From Acidimicrobiia bacterium (GTDB lineage: Bacteria > Actinomycetota > Acidimicrobiia > IMCC26256 > JAOSJL01), in assembly GCA_027494115.1 (NCBI GenBank), contig JAOSJL010000001.1, positions 2,023,218-2,087,217 on the forward strand: a stretch of 64,000 nucleotides of DNA, given 5' to 3'. Numbering within the stretch: the stretch's first letter is position 1; every line of letters starts with the position of its first letter. Of this stretch, positions 9,659-19,341 are shown one piece after another. The notes beneath the pieces are model-generated. The model was not told where the DNA came from, did no database searches, and saw only the letters and a list, made by a program, of their open reading frames with translations. Both the position numbers and the translations under genes were made by a program.

Positions 9659-10219
9659 TCACGTGCCGGGCAATGAGCCCTGCGCGGAAATGTCGTAGAC
9701 GAGGTGGTGGTCCACTCGTCGCGCTTCGGGGGTTGGCGCGTGGGCGACGAGACGACCGTCGTGGAACAGATGCTCGACCTCGAGGTTCTCGACGAGAATG
9801 AGATGGTCGGCGACAAGGCGTCGGTGGCAGCGCCACCACACGGACTCCGCACACATGACGGCGGCCACCCGGGATGCGGCCAGCGTGGTGAGCTCCACCA
9901 GAGCGTCGGAGAACTCCTCGGTGCACATGTGGTCGGCGTATGCGCGGAACTGCTCGTTGCGGAGCCCCGTGTTCGGCGAATCCGGATCCGGATGGCGTCG
10001 ACCTCCGAGACCCTCCATCCACCGGTAGTGGATTCCACGCTCGGAAAGACCGGCTTCCAACGCCTCCCGTCCGAAGTGGGGGTGGCGTCGACTACCCGGA
10101 AACCTCCGGATGTCGACGATGACCTCGATCCCGGCAGCAATGACGAGATCGGCGAACGCATCGGCGCCGAGCGTGCCGTGCCCGACCGTTCGGATCGGTG
10201 GCGGACGGTCGCCCTTCAC
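9659..10219 (-). CDS. DUF488 family protein
   Basis: This is a protein of about 186 residues of the DUF488 family. It begins IRTVGHGTLGADAFADLV, with IEVIVDIRRFPGSRRHPHF following. The end of the domain reads VAAVMCAESVWWRCHRRLVA. This Cys-rich C-E-x(4)-C-H-R motif is the family hallmark and may bind a metal or ligand. Function is unknown. I chose GTG at 10219 because GAAGG lies about 10 bases upstream. An in-frame GTG 24 bases further up is the alternative. The reading frame extends much further upstream, but that part is only the shadow of rmuC. Confidence 0.8.
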   Translation of the reverse strand: MKGDRPPPIRTVGHGTLGADAFADLVIAAGIEVIVDIRRFPGSRRHPHFGREALEAGLSERGIHYRWMEGLGGRRHPDPDSPNTGLRNEQFRAYADHMCTEEFSDALVELTTLAASRVAAVMCAESVWWRCHRRLVADHLILVENLEVEHLFHDGRLVAHAPTPEARRVDHHLVYDISAQGSLPGT

Positions 10220-10278
10220 GTGGTCATCGCCTTCGTTTCTCACGGTTCTGTCTGCTGCGTCCTTTCGAATCGTACGAG

Positions 10279-10292
10279 ACCCCGGTAGGGGT
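10279..10292. promoter_or_regulatory. ACCCC-N4-GGGGT inverted repeat between DUF488 and rmuC
   Basis: The bases ACCCCGGTAGGGGT form a 5-bp inverted repeat with a 4-base centre in the divergent intergenic region. The shape recalls operators of CsoR/RcnR-type metal-sensing repressors, which bind similar C-run/G-run palindromes. It could regulate either gene. No metal transporter is nearby, so the link is only a resemblance. Confidence 0.3.
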
Positions 10293-10375
10293 ATCGCCGT
10301 AAGTGTCTCACCCGGCCCGTACGGTGGATCCCGAGACCGGGAGAAGGATCCCGGCCCTGGGACCGGGAGACGGCG

Positions 10376-11617
10376 ATGGGCACGATTCTGATGGCGGTGG
10401 TGGCGTTGGTCGCACTCGCGGCAGCGGGGATCTCGGTCCTCGTGACTGTCCGAACACGGCGGCATCGTGACGAGGAGTTGGCCCGGATCACCGAGGAGAC
10501 CCGTCAGGCCGCGCTCGAGCAGCAGACGCAGTTGCTGGCGTCGCGTGATGCGGCAGTCGACCGTGCCGTGGAGCACGCCGTGGCTCAACTCGCCGAAACC
10601 AACCGTGCCCAGTTCCAGGCCCAGTCCGAGGCGCAGACATCGATGGGCACCGCCGCCCTCGAGAAGAGCAAGTCGCTGATCGACCGGGAGCTCACGTCGA
10701 TGACCGCCGAACTCGGCAAGGTCACCGACCTGATGCACACGCTCGAGCGCGACCGCGAGCAGAAGTTCGGTCAGATCGGTGAGCTGCTCGAAGCCCAGGG
10801 CAAAGGACTCACTGCCCTGAACGCCACCACCGAGAGCCTCGGCCGAACCCTCTCGGGTCCGAAGAGCCGCGGTCAGTGGGGCGAGCGCATGGCCGAGGAC
10901 GTGCTTCGCCACGTCGGCCTGAAGCGCGGCGTCAACTTCGTCACCCAGCGGCGGATCGACACGGGGAGATCCCCGATTTCACGTTCCTGCTCCCCAACGA
11001 CATGCAGCTCCACATGGACGTGAAGTTCCCCTTCGACAACCTGCGCCGGGCGATGGAGACCGAATCGGAGTTGGAGGCGAAGAAGTGCCGCGACACGTTC
11101 CGGCGTGACGTGCGGGACCGCGTGAAGGAGCTTGCCGAGCGCGGCTACATCGAGCCCACGTCCACGGTCGACTGTGTTCTGCTCTTCATTCCCAACGACG
11201 AGCTGTACGCGTTCATCCAGCAGGACGACTCCGAGCTCGTCGACTCGGCGCTGCGGCGCAAGGTCGTCCTGTGCTCGCCGCTCACGCTGTTCCCGGTCCT
11301 GGCGATCGTTCGGCAGTCGGTCGACAACTTCCGGCTGGAGCGCACGTCGCACGAGATCCTCGAGCGCCTGTCGGGCTTCCAGACGCAGTGGGCGAAGTTC
11401 AGCGACCAGGTCGAGATGGTCGGCAAGCGGATCGCTTCGGCGGGGGAAGGCCTTCGACGAGCTCAACGGAACGCGTCGACGGGGCATGGAGCGGGAGCTC
11501 GACCGAATCGAGCAACTGCGCACCGAGGTCGATCCCGCTCTGGACCGCGGTGACGACGACCGATCGCAAGAGGCTGGTGACGGTTCCGCAGAAGCGCCGT
11601 TCGCTCTGGAGGCCTGA
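10376..11617 (+). CDS. rmuC: RmuC family protein (two frameshifts in this sequence)
   Basis: This is a DNA recombination-limiting protein of the RmuC family, about 413 residues when corrected. It has an N-terminal membrane anchor (ILMAVVALVALAAAGISVLV), a charged coiled-coil region rich in Glu/Gln to about residue 150, and then the RmuC nuclease-like domain (SRGQWGERMAEDVLRHVGL, DFTFLLPND, MDVKFPFDNLRRA, LLFIPNDELYAFI). Two single-base breaks interrupt it. A G is missing at the run 10963-10966, so IDTGE-IPDF is split. A G is extra at 11442-11446, so IASAG is separated from KAFDELNGTRRRGMERELD. Restoring both gives one continuous protein. The family is linked to suppressing inversions at short inverted repeats. 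Start ATG at 10376. Confidence 0.85.
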
Positions 11618-11675
11618 CCAGCAGGTTCAGCACCGGGCTTGCCTGCGGCCCTCCATAGGAGTAGCAACACCTTCC

Positions 11676-12107
11676 GTGGAAGAGCGCTTCGGGTTCGATT
11701 TCGATCCCCGGTTTCGGCCTTTGCTCATGATGGTCGGCGTCACGCCGCAGACGAGCACGATCCGTCTGAGCGGGAGCACCCTCGACGCCCGTTTCGGGCC
11801 GTGGAGGTTCTCCACGCCGATCTCGAACATCACCGGCGTGTACATCACCGGCCCCTACCGCTGGTACACGGCGATCGGCGCCCGAGGCTCGTTCGCCGAC
11901 CGCGGTCTCACCTTCGGTACCACCACCAAGGGCGGCGTCTGTCTGGTGTTCGACCGCCCGGTTCCCGGTCTCGAGCCCACCGGCCGTGTGCTCCATCCCG
12001 GCCTGACGCTGACCGTCGATACGCCCCGGCGTTTCGCCGACGCGGTTCTCGCGCGCATGGCCGTTTCTCCGCCGGAGGGGAACCCGCTCGGCACCACGTC
12101 GGTCTAG
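11676..12107 (+). CDS. Conserved hypothetical protein
   Basis: This protein of about 143 residues has no recognised domain. It is rich in beta-strand-like segments (STIRLSGSTLDARFGPWRFS, ITGVYITGPYRWYTAIGARG, GVCLVFDRPVPGLEP). No signal peptide or membrane segment is seen. I chose GTG at 11676 because AGGAG lies 13 bases upstream and the conserved-looking protein (VEERFGFDFDPRFRPLLMMV) begins there. It follows rmuC by 58 bases in the same direction. Its last bases overlap the stop of the convergent hydrolase gene. Function unknown. Confidence 0.65.
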   Translation: MEERFGFDFDPRFRPLLMMVGVTPQTSTIRLSGSTLDARFGPWRFSTPISNITGVYITGPYRWYTAIGARGSFADRGLTFGTTTKGGVCLVFDRPVPGLEPTGRVLHPGLTLTVDTPRRFADAVLARMAVSPPEGNPLGTTSV

Positions 12108-13006
12108 CCGCGTAGCTTTCGCCAGCGGGCGCGCAGCCGGTCGGTCCAGCGCGTGCGACGACGCTCACGAGTGCGTTCATGCTCGGCGTAGGCGACGACG
12201 TTTGTCATGACCTCGCCGAAGGCGTCGGGATCGGCCAGCAGCCATGCGTGGCTACCCTTCACCACTTCGGGTTCACCACCCATGGCCTTCACGAGTGCGT
12301 CGAGAGACGCCGCTGGAAGGATCCGATCCTCGGTTCCCCACAGAACCACGATCGGCAGGCCGCGGGCGTTCAACTCGACGAGTTCGTCGCGCAGGTCCGC
12401 GGTCCTGGCCAGGCGTCCCGCACGCCAGAAAGCGCCGGGGTGACGGATCAGATTGCGACCTGCGTCCGCCAGGATCGTGGGGAGGGCGGCCTGCACGACC
12501 TTGCGACGAGCCACGTCGAAGGGGGCGTGGAGCCCCCAACTCCAGAGCGGCCGGTCGGCGAGATGCCGTGCCTCTTCGTCCGACCCGACGCCGGCCTCCT
12601 TCCAGACGGAGCCTCCCACTGAGTTGATGAGGACGAGGAGCCTCACCAGCTGCGGGTGGTCGTGCGCCGTTCGGATGGCGACACCGCCGCCGAACGAGTG
12701 GCCGGCCATCATCACCGGCCCGTCGAGCTCGATGGCTGCACAGAACTCGACAACCCATCGCGCGTAGCTCTCGATCGTCGTGTCGTCACCGGGTAGTGGC
12801 GCGGTTCCGCCGAATCCGGGCAGCGACGGTGCGACCACCCGGATACCGAGGGGAACGAGCCGACCGAGCGCCCTCTTGTAGGTCTTCTCGCGCAGCCCGA
12901 AGCCGTGGAGAAACACGAATGGCTCGCCGTCGCCCGCTTCGCCGTAACGCACCTCGGCGCCACCGACGGTGATGCGCTTCCACTCCAGATGCCATTCGGG
13001 TTCCAT
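12104..13006 (-). CDS. Alpha/beta hydrolase
   Basis: This is a 300-residue cytoplasmic alpha/beta hydrolase. The oxyanion HGFG motif is at residues 34-37, the nucleophile elbow is GHSFGG with Ser104, the acid is probably in WGTEDRILP, and the histidine is in GSHAWLLADP. The C-terminus is strongly basic (ERTRERRRTRWTDRLRARWR), perhaps for membrane or nucleic-acid contact. The substrate cannot be told from sequence. It ends 4 bases inside the convergent hypothetical gene and lies downstream of msrB on the same strand. Confidence 0.88.
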   Translation of the reverse strand: MEPEWHLEWKRITVGGAEVRYGEAGDGEPFVFLHGFGLREKTYKRALGRLVPLGIRVVAPSLPGFGGTAPLPGDDTTIESYARWVVEFCAAIELDGPVMMAGHSFGGGVAIRTAHDHPQLVRLLVLINSVGGSVWKEAGVGSDEEARHLADRPLWSWGLHAPFDVARRKVVQAALPTILADAGRNLIRHPGAFWRAGRLARTADLRDELVELNARGLPIVVLWGTEDRILPAASLDALVKAMGGEPEVVKGSHAWLLADPDAFGEVMTNVVAYAEHERTRERRRTRWTDRLRARWRKLRG

Positions 13007-13034
13007 GTGGCGGGCAGTCTTGCCCGACGGGCTC

Positions 13035-13442
13035 TCAGCCTTCGAGTCGCAGGGAGGCGGAGTTCATGCAGTAGCGCTCCCCGGTGGGGTGCGGCCCATC
13101 GGGGAACACATGGCCGAGATGCGCATCGCACCGCCGACAGCGGACCTCTGTGCGCACCATGCCGCGAGATCGGTCCTCGTCGAGAATCAGCGCATCGACG
13201 TCGAGGGGCTGAAAGAAGCTGGGCCAACCCGAACCCGAGTCGTACTTGTGCTCAGAGGTGAAGAGCTCCGCGTCGCAACAGATGCAGCGGTAGATGCCGT
13301 CGTCCTTGGAATCCCAGTGCTCGCCCGTGAAGGCCGGCTCGGTGCCACCCTGGCGGGTGACGGCGAACTGTTCGGGGCTCAGTTGGCGTCGCCACTCCTC
13401 TTCGGTCTTGACGACTCGGTCCTCGGGCGTCTCGTCGCTCAC
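13035..13442 (-). CDS. msrB: Peptide-methionine (R)-S-oxide reductase
   Basis: MsrB repairs methionine R-sulfoxide in proteins using thioredoxin. The 135-residue protein has the zinc-binding pairs Cys53/Cys56 (CICC) and Cys102/Cys105 (CRRC), the motif SGSGWPSFF, and the catalytic Cys125 in RYCMNSASL. The start is GTG at 13442, preceded by AAGGAG 8 bases upstream. Longer frames reaching further upstream lack support. The next gene on the strand, the alpha/beta hydrolase, begins 28 bases downstream. Confidence 0.95.
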   Translation of the reverse strand: MSDETPEDRVVKTEEEWRRQLSPEQFAVTRQGGTEPAFTGEHWDSKDDGIYRCICCDAELFTSEHKYDSGSGWPSFFQPLDVDALILDEDRSRGMVRTEVRCRRCDAHLGHVFPDGPHPTGERYCMNSASLRLEG

Positions 13443-13615
13443 GATTGCTCCTTGGATGGCTCCTCGATTTGCTCCTGCATCCACCGGTCTTGAACCGTAC
13501 CGGCCGCCGGGATGTTCCCGATGCGGAACGCCTGGCGGCATCGCATACTCTGGAAAGGACACGAGCGGCGCCGACCGACGCGGGGGGAGCGGAGCCCGGC
13601 GCCCGGAAGGCGACG

Positions 13616-14706
13616 TTGCACGACTCGGCCCACGAGCTACCCGACAGGCGAGCCCCCGGTGCTCGCATCGTCACCCGGTTCCGGGCCGCATGGGCGGGGA
13701 TTCTGATCGTCGTGCTCGCTGCCGCTGCCTGCTCCTCGAACGGGTCGGCTCAGCCTTCGGAGTCGTCCGAACCCCCGACGCCATCATCCCGCTCATCCAG
13801 CTCCTCGAATTGGGCGCCGACGCCAGCTACCAGGCCGCCTACGAGGTGGAACGTCCCACACCCGACACCGAGGACTCGGCCCCCGTGGTGCAGAACGTGG
13901 AACTCGACACCGAGGCTCTCGGCGTCGAGGCGCCCGATGCCAACCTGGTCGTGTCCCACACTCCCGAGGCCGTCCGCCTCGACTTCGTCCGACTCGACGA
14001 GGCCATCGCACTGATCGACATCGACAACACTCCCTACTCGTGCACGATCGGTACTGACGCCGAGGCGTGCGAAGAGATCGCCGGCACCACCTACGCCGAG
14101 GAGATTCGACCCGTGGGCGCATTCATTCCTGCCGGGCTCGCGGCGATCCTGACCGAGGAACAGGACTGGAAGGGCGCGGAAGTGGAAGTCGGAACGACGT
14201 CGGTGGAGATCGACGGTCTGCCTTCCACCTGCGCCACCGTCCGAGGGGTGGAGCCGACGATCCGCGGTGGTGCAAACGACATCCACGAATGGGAACTCTG
14301 CGTCACCGACGATGGCGTTCTCGCTCGCTATGAGGTCGGCGAGAACCGCGCCGAACTCGTCGACTTCCGCTCGGGCGTTCCCGAGGAACTGCTGACCATC
14401 CCCGAGGAGTCCACAGACGTCCCCGACGACCCGGTCTTGGCCGTGGCGCTCGAAGTGGGAGCCCGGGTGCGTTCGCTCGCCACGCTGGAAGGTGAGGAGC
14501 AGAATCCGCGCCGGGTCCGGTTCCTCGAGCAGATCGAAGACGAGAACCTGGCCGTGCGGCTGATCCCCTCCGACGACTTCGAGGCCAACGGCCGTGTGAC
14601 CGTGCTGACCGGGCGCGGGGCGGCCTGTCTGACGATCCCCGCCGCGCCCACCACGGCGGGCGACGCCGTACGAAAGACCTGCCCCGACACCCAGGCGGGC
14701 TCCTGA
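13616..14706 (+). CDS. Hypothetical lipoprotein (frameshifted in this sequence)
   Basis: A secreted lipoprotein of about 363 residues. I place the start at TTG 13616 because GGAAGG lies 5 bases upstream and no ATG or GTG is in frame. The product then begins with Arg residues and a lipobox-type signal ([20 protein letters not shown]). A Ser/Pro linker follows. The frame breaks at the C run 13772-13776, where one C appears to be missing, and continues as [20 protein letters not shown]. The remainder is acidic, with internal Cys pairs ([22 protein letters not shown]...ELCVT, AACLTIP...RKTCPD) likely forming disulfides outside the cell. No known domain is recognised. Confidence 0.65.
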
Positions 14707-14749
14707 CTCAGCGTTCCCGCACGCCGAGTTCCGTGCCGGAAGCGTGTGG

Positions 14750-15292
14750 TCAGAACAGCGTCGCGTGTCCGAGGAGCAATGGGGCGAGCCGGTCGGTCAG
14801 AGTGGCGATCTCCCTGGCACACCGGCGGTAGACATCCAGGTCGGCGCCCGCAGGATCGTCCACGTCCTCCCAGTCTTCGAGGGTGACCTGATCCAACGCC
14901 ATGCGCTCCATCCGCGCGGCCAGAGGTTCCCGGGTGGGCTCGAGGTCGCGCACGACGCGCCGAAGCGTTCCGGTCCGGGTGGCGTGTGCGCCATGGTGGG
15001 TGCGGACGAAACGCACGTGTTCGGTCGCCAACGCGATCACGACGTCAGCCTTCGCCAGATCGGAGTCGTGCAGACTCGCCGAGCGGTGCGACACGGCGCC
15101 TGCACCGTGTTCGCGAAGGACCGTGCGGACATGATGGCCCGGAGGCATTCCGTTGAAGGCGTGGGTCCCGGCTGATTCGACCGATAGACCGGGGGCGCCG
15201 CGGGCGAGGAACGTGGAGGCCAGAACGGAACGAGCGGCATTGCCGGTGCAGACGAACAAGACGGTCGGCGCCGTCTCGTTGTGCGTCGTCAT
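14750..15292 (-). CDS. Low-molecular-weight protein-tyrosine-phosphatase family protein
   Basis: This 180-residue protein has the P-loop VCTGNAARS at residues 14-22 (Cys15 and Arg21 of the CX5R motif) and a candidate general-acid Asp in WEDVDDPAG. This fits the low-molecular-weight phosphatase/arsenate-reductase superfamily. The later stretch is longer than usual and has substitutions, so activity on phosphotyrosine rather than arsenate is assumed, not shown. The start ATG at 15292 gives the normal N-terminus just before the P-loop. It is convergent with the lipoprotein gene and divergent from pepF by 29 bases. Confidence 0.82.
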   Translation of the reverse strand: MTTHNETAPTVLFVCTGNAARSVLASTFLARGAPGLSVESAGTHAFNGMPPGHHVRTVLREHGAGAVSHRSASLHDSDLAKADVVIALATEHVRFVRTHHGAHATRTGTLRRVVRDLEPTREPLAARMERMALDQVTLEDWEDVDDPAGADLDVYRRCAREIATLTDRLAPLLLGHATLF

Positions 15293-15321
15293 CGCTGCAG
15301 CGTCGCACGTAGTCTCAGGGG

Positions 15322-17157
15322 ATGGCCACCACAACCAGAAGCGACGTCGACACCGACACCGAGTCCGACTCCGATCTCACGGCGGCCGATGTCGCCTGGG
15401 ATCTCGATCCACTGGTCGACGGAGAGGGCGCCGAGGGCGTCGAAACCCTCCTCGACGAGGCCCAGCGGGCCGCCGGGGCATTGGCCGACTACAGAGGTCG
15501 GATCGACACCCTCGATGCCGGTGAACTCGCAGGCCTGATGAAGGCGCTCGGCGCGCTCGAGGAGTCGGTGGGTCGCGCCGGCTCGTACGCCAGCCTCGCC
15601 TACTCCGTTGACACCACCGATCCCGCCGCCGGTGCACTCATGCAGCGCTTCGAGGAACGGGCGACCGAGATCCAGACCGCTCTGGTATTCATCGAGCTCG
15701 AATGGGCCGCGGTGGTCGATGAGCGTGCCGACGCCCTGCTCGCCGACGACCGGCTGTCCTTCTGCCGCCACCATCTGCGCTCGGCGCGACGGTACCGACC
15801 GCACCTGCTGTCGGAGCCCGAGGAGATCGTGCTGTCCGAGAAGTCGGTCACGGGCCGTAACGCCTGGACCCGCCTGTTCGATGAGCTGACGTCCGCCGTC
15901 ACCGTGGATCTGGATGGTTCCACTGTGTCGCTCGAGGAGGGGCTGTCGAAGTTGGCATCTCCCGACCGTGAGGTTCGTCGCGGCGCCGCCGAGGCCGTAT
16001 CGGCCGCTCTCGAACCCGGGCTGCGCACACGTGTTTTCGTCTACAACACCCTTCTCGCCGACAAGTCGACCGACGACCGGCTGCGCCACTATCCATCGTG
16101 GATCTCCTCGCGGAACCTCTCGAACGAGGCCGGCGACGATTCAGTCGATGCGTTGATCGCCTCGGTCACCCGTCGCTACGACATCCCCCAGCGGTGGTAC
16201 TCGCTGAAGGCGCGCCTGTTGGGACTCGATCGTCTCGCCGACTACGACCGAATGGCATCGGTGGTCGACGAGGACGCCCGCGTCGGGTGGAGTGAGGCAC
16301 GCACCATCGTCCTCGATGCCTACGCCTCTTTCTCGCCCGAACTGGCCGATGTAGCCCGACGCTTCTTCGACGAGAACTGGATCGACGCTCCGGTCCGGGC
16401 GGGTAAGCGACCGGGCGCGTTCTGCGCGTACACGGTCCCGTCGCACCATCCCTACGTGCTCTTGAACTGGACGGGCCGTCGCCGCGACGTGCTGACGCTC
16501 GCCCACGAGCTGGGACACGGGATCCATGCGCATCTCGCACGCCCGCAGGGCGTGTTCCACCAGTCCACGCCCCTCACGCTCGCCGAGACGGCCTCGGTAT
16601 TCGGTGAGACCGTCACATTCGGTCGGCTCCTGGGTTTGACGACGAATCCACGGGCCCGCCTGGCACTGCTCGCCGAGAGCCTCGAAGGCCAGATCGCCAC
16701 GGTGTTCCGCCAGATCGCGATGAACCGTTTCGAGGATGCCGCACACACGGCTCGGCGCGAAGAAGGCGAGCTGTCGATGGACCGCTTCGCCGAATTGTGG
16801 ACCGGCACACAGGCCGACATGCTCGGCGACACGGTGGAGATCACCGACGGCTACCGGAACTGGTGGTCCTACGTTCCGCACTTCATCGGTACCCCTGGGT
16901 ACGTCTACGCATACGCGTATGGTCAGCTCTTGGCCTTGTCGGTGTACCGGCGATACGAGGAGCAGGGAGAGGCGTTCGTGCCCGACTACCTGGCCCTGCT
17001 CTCGTCGGGCGGATCGATGGCGCCCGAGGAACTCGGTGCTCTGGTCGGCGTCGACCTCGCTGATCCCTCGTTCTGGGACGGAGGCCTGGCCATCGTGGAA
17101 CGCCAGCTCGTGGCAGCCGAGGAGGCGGCGCATGCCGTCCTCGAGGAGTCGCCGTGA
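15322..17157 (+). CDS. pepF: M3 family oligoendopeptidase (PepF-type)
   Basis: This is a 611-residue zinc metallopeptidase that cleaves short peptides in the cytoplasm. The zinc motif is HELGH with His395, Glu396 and His399, followed by the expected downstream glutamate in LAETASVFGE. The N-terminal helical oligopeptidase F domain (WDLDPLVDGEGAEGVETLLD) and the C-terminal GTPGYVYAYAYGQLLALSVY and FWDGGLAIVE segments match the family. The length is normal. Its stop overlaps the GTG start of the next hydrolase (GTGA), so the two are translationally coupled. Confidence 0.93.
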   Translation: MATTTRSDVDTDTESDSDLTAADVAWDLDPLVDGEGAEGVETLLDEAQRAAGALADYRGRIDTLDAGELAGLMKALGALEESVGRAGSYASLAYSVDTTDPAAGALMQRFEERATEIQTALVFIELEWAAVVDERADALLADDRLSFCRHHLRSARRYRPHLLSEPEEIVLSEKSVTGRNAWTRLFDELTSAVTVDLDGSTVSLEEGLSKLASPDREVRRGAAEAVSAALEPGLRTRVFVYNTLLADKSTDDRLRHYPSWISSRNLSNEAGDDSVDALIASVTRRYDIPQRWYSLKARLLGLDRLADYDRMASVVDEDARVGWSEARTIVLDAYASFSPELADVARRFFDENWIDAPVRAGKRPGAFCAYTVPSHHPYVLLNWTGRRRDVLTLAHELGHGIHAHLARPQGVFHQSTPLTLAETASVFGETVTFGRLLGLTTNPRARLALLAESLEGQIATVFRQIAMNRFEDAAHTARREEGELSMDRFAELWTGTQADMLGDTVEITDGYRNWWSYVPHFIGTPGYVYAYAYGQLLALSVYRRYEEQGEAFVPDYLALLSSGGSMAPEELGALVGVDLADPSFWDGGLAIVERQLVAAEEAAHAVLEESP

Positions 17158-18037
17158 CAGCTCCGATGAATCGCGCGTCGTGGGAAGCGGCAGGTCGACA
17201 CCGCACGCTCGGCGGCCGACGAATCTTCGTCCTCGATCGGCCCGCTACCTCGGGTGAAGGTGGGCCTCCACTGGTCGTGCTGCACGGGTTTCCCTCGGCA
17301 TCGTTCGATTGGCGCCACGTCCTCGACGCCCTCGGAGAACGTCGACGGGTCGTGCTTCTCGATTTCCTCGGCTACGGGCTCTCCGAGAAACCCGACACGG
17401 CATACTCCCTCTTCGAACAGGCGGATCTCGTCGAGGCGTGCGCCACCGAACTCGGCCTCGGGGAGATCGCGCTGCTCACCCACGACATGGGGGACTCCGT
17501 GGGGGGTGAACTCCTCGCCCGGGAACTCGACGGAACGTCGGATCTCCGCGTCGTCGAGCGCGTGTTGACCAACGGCAGTATCTATATCGGCGACGCGCAG
17601 CTCTCCGACGGCCAGCAGCTCCTGCTCGCGATGCCTGACGAGATCCTGCCCGACGAGCTCGCTCCGGACGAGGAGACCTTCACCGCCGGTTGGGCGGCCA
17701 CCTTCTCACCGGCACATCCGGCGACGCCCGAGGAGCTCGCGGCCCAGTGGGAGCTGCTGTCTCTCAACGGGGGAATCGTCTCTTGGCACGCCTCATCCGC
17801 TACATCGGGGAACGCAGGGCCCACGAGCGTCGCTGGACCGGCGCGATCGAAAACCATGGTTCACCAATGCGTGTGGTGTGGGGAGACCTGGATCCCATTG
17901 CCGTGTTCGGAATGGCCGAACGACTGTGTGCTGCCACGCCGTCGGCTGAGCTGGTGCGTCTTCGTGGTGTCGGGCATTATCCGATGATCGAGGCGCCCGA
18001 AGATTTCGCGGACGCTGTGGTGGCCGCTCTGGCTTGA
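17154..18037 (+). CDS. Alpha/beta hydrolase, haloalkane dehalogenase/epoxide hydrolase type (frameshifted in this sequence)
   Basis: About 294 residues after correction. The nucleophile position is aspartate (Asp111 in LTHDMGDSVGG) rather than serine. This places it with haloalkane dehalogenases and related hydrolases that use an Asp-His-Asp/Glu triad. The cap domain follows, then VVWGDLDPIAVFG and GVGHYPMIEAPEDF with the catalytic His. The frame breaks at the G run 17768-17772, where one G is probably missing. SLNGG is followed in the next frame by NRLLARLIRYIGERRAHER, a typical cap-domain end. The start GTG overlaps the pepF stop. Without correction the protein would lose its catalytic His. 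Confidence 0.82.
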
Positions 18038-18121
18038 CGAGCTGAGCGACAGCCGGCGTGACGCGCGGGGGCTGCGCCTCGTGGCGCCGATCGCCTGTCA
18101 CGACTCGACCACCCGGCCCCC

Positions 18122-19332
18122 ATGGGCAAGACTCCGGCCATGACCCGACGGATGATTCTCGTGTTCGCCGCGCTCGCGCTCGTGCCGGCCGCTTGCGACT
18201 CGGGCAACTCGGCCACATCCGACACCGACGATGCTGCTCCGAGCGCGCCGGCGATGCCCGAGAGCGATGTCTACCTTCCGCCCGAGCCGCTGCCGGAGGG
18301 CGCACCGGGCGAGCTCATCTGGGCTGAAGAGGTTGATGCACCCGCGGACGCCAAGGCGTGGAAGGTGCTCTACCACTCCGAATCACTCGAGGGTGACGAC
18401 ATCGCCGTATCTGGTCTCGTCGTGGCACCCGACGGTCCGGTCCCCGACGGGGGCCGTCCCGTGGTGACGTGGGCGCACGGGACGCGTGGTCTCGCTGACG
18501 CGTGCGCGCCGTCGAAGGAGCCCACCGTGGAGGACGCCATCCCGGGTCTAGAACAGATGCTCGACGCCGGATATGTGGCCGTGGCCACCGACTACGAGGG
18601 CCTCGGCACACCCGGCGTCCATCCGTTCCTCGTCGGTGAGAGCGAAGGGCGCGGCGTCCTCGACGTGGCACGCGCGGCCACCGGACTCGAGGACGCAGGC
18701 GCCAGCGACCGTGTCGCCATCTGGGGGATGTCCCAGGGTGGCCACGCCGCCCTGTTCGCCGGCCAGATCGCACCCGACTACGCCCCGGAGCTCGACGTGG
18801 TGGGCGTCGCGGCGGGTGCGCCCGTGGGCAACCTCCCCCTTCTCCTCGACGTGGCGTCGGGAGTTCCCGAATTCGTCGGATTCGTCGTCATGGGCGGCAT
18901 GGGCTTCGCTGCCGCGTACCCCGAGGCCGATCCTGCGGAGATTCTGACGCCCACCGCGCAGGAAGAGGCCGTGGTCGTGGAGGAGCAGTGGCGGAGGACG
19001 TTCTCACGACCTTCACCAAGCCGGTCGGCGAGGTCATCGCCAAGAACCCGCTCGAGGTGGACCCGTGGCCCGAGCTGCTCGACGTCAACACCCCCGGGGG
19101 TGTCGTGACGGAGGCTCCGGTTCACGTCTTCCAGGGGAGTGAGGACGCGCTCGTTCCTGAGTTCGTGACCGACGAATACGTCGGTCGGGTCTGTGAGCTC
19201 GGGACCGTCGTCGACCTCGTGGTCTACCCCGGAGCAGATCATTCCGGCGTGTTCGAACCCGCGCTCGACGACAACCTGACGTGGATCGCCGACCGCTTCG
19301 CCGGTGCGGAACCGCCCGACACCTGCCCCTGA
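18122..19332 (+). CDS. Secreted lipoprotein lipase, LIP family (frameshifted in this sequence)
   Basis: About 403 residues corrected. The lipobox signal is MILVFAALALVPAACDSG. ATG 18140 would start directly at it and ATG 18122 adds six residues. The body matches secretory lipases: VVTWAHGTRGLADACAP early, TDYEGLGTPGVHPF, and the nucleophile elbow GMSQGG with Ser204 counted from 18122. It ends with HVFQGSEDALVPEFVTDEYV and YPGADHSGVFEP, the acid and His. The frame breaks at 18990-18991, where one G is probably missing. EEQW is followed in the next frame by AEDVLTTFTKPVGEVIAKN. It likely acts on lipid esters at the cell surface. Confidence 0.82.
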
Positions 19333-19341
19333 CACCTTTTC

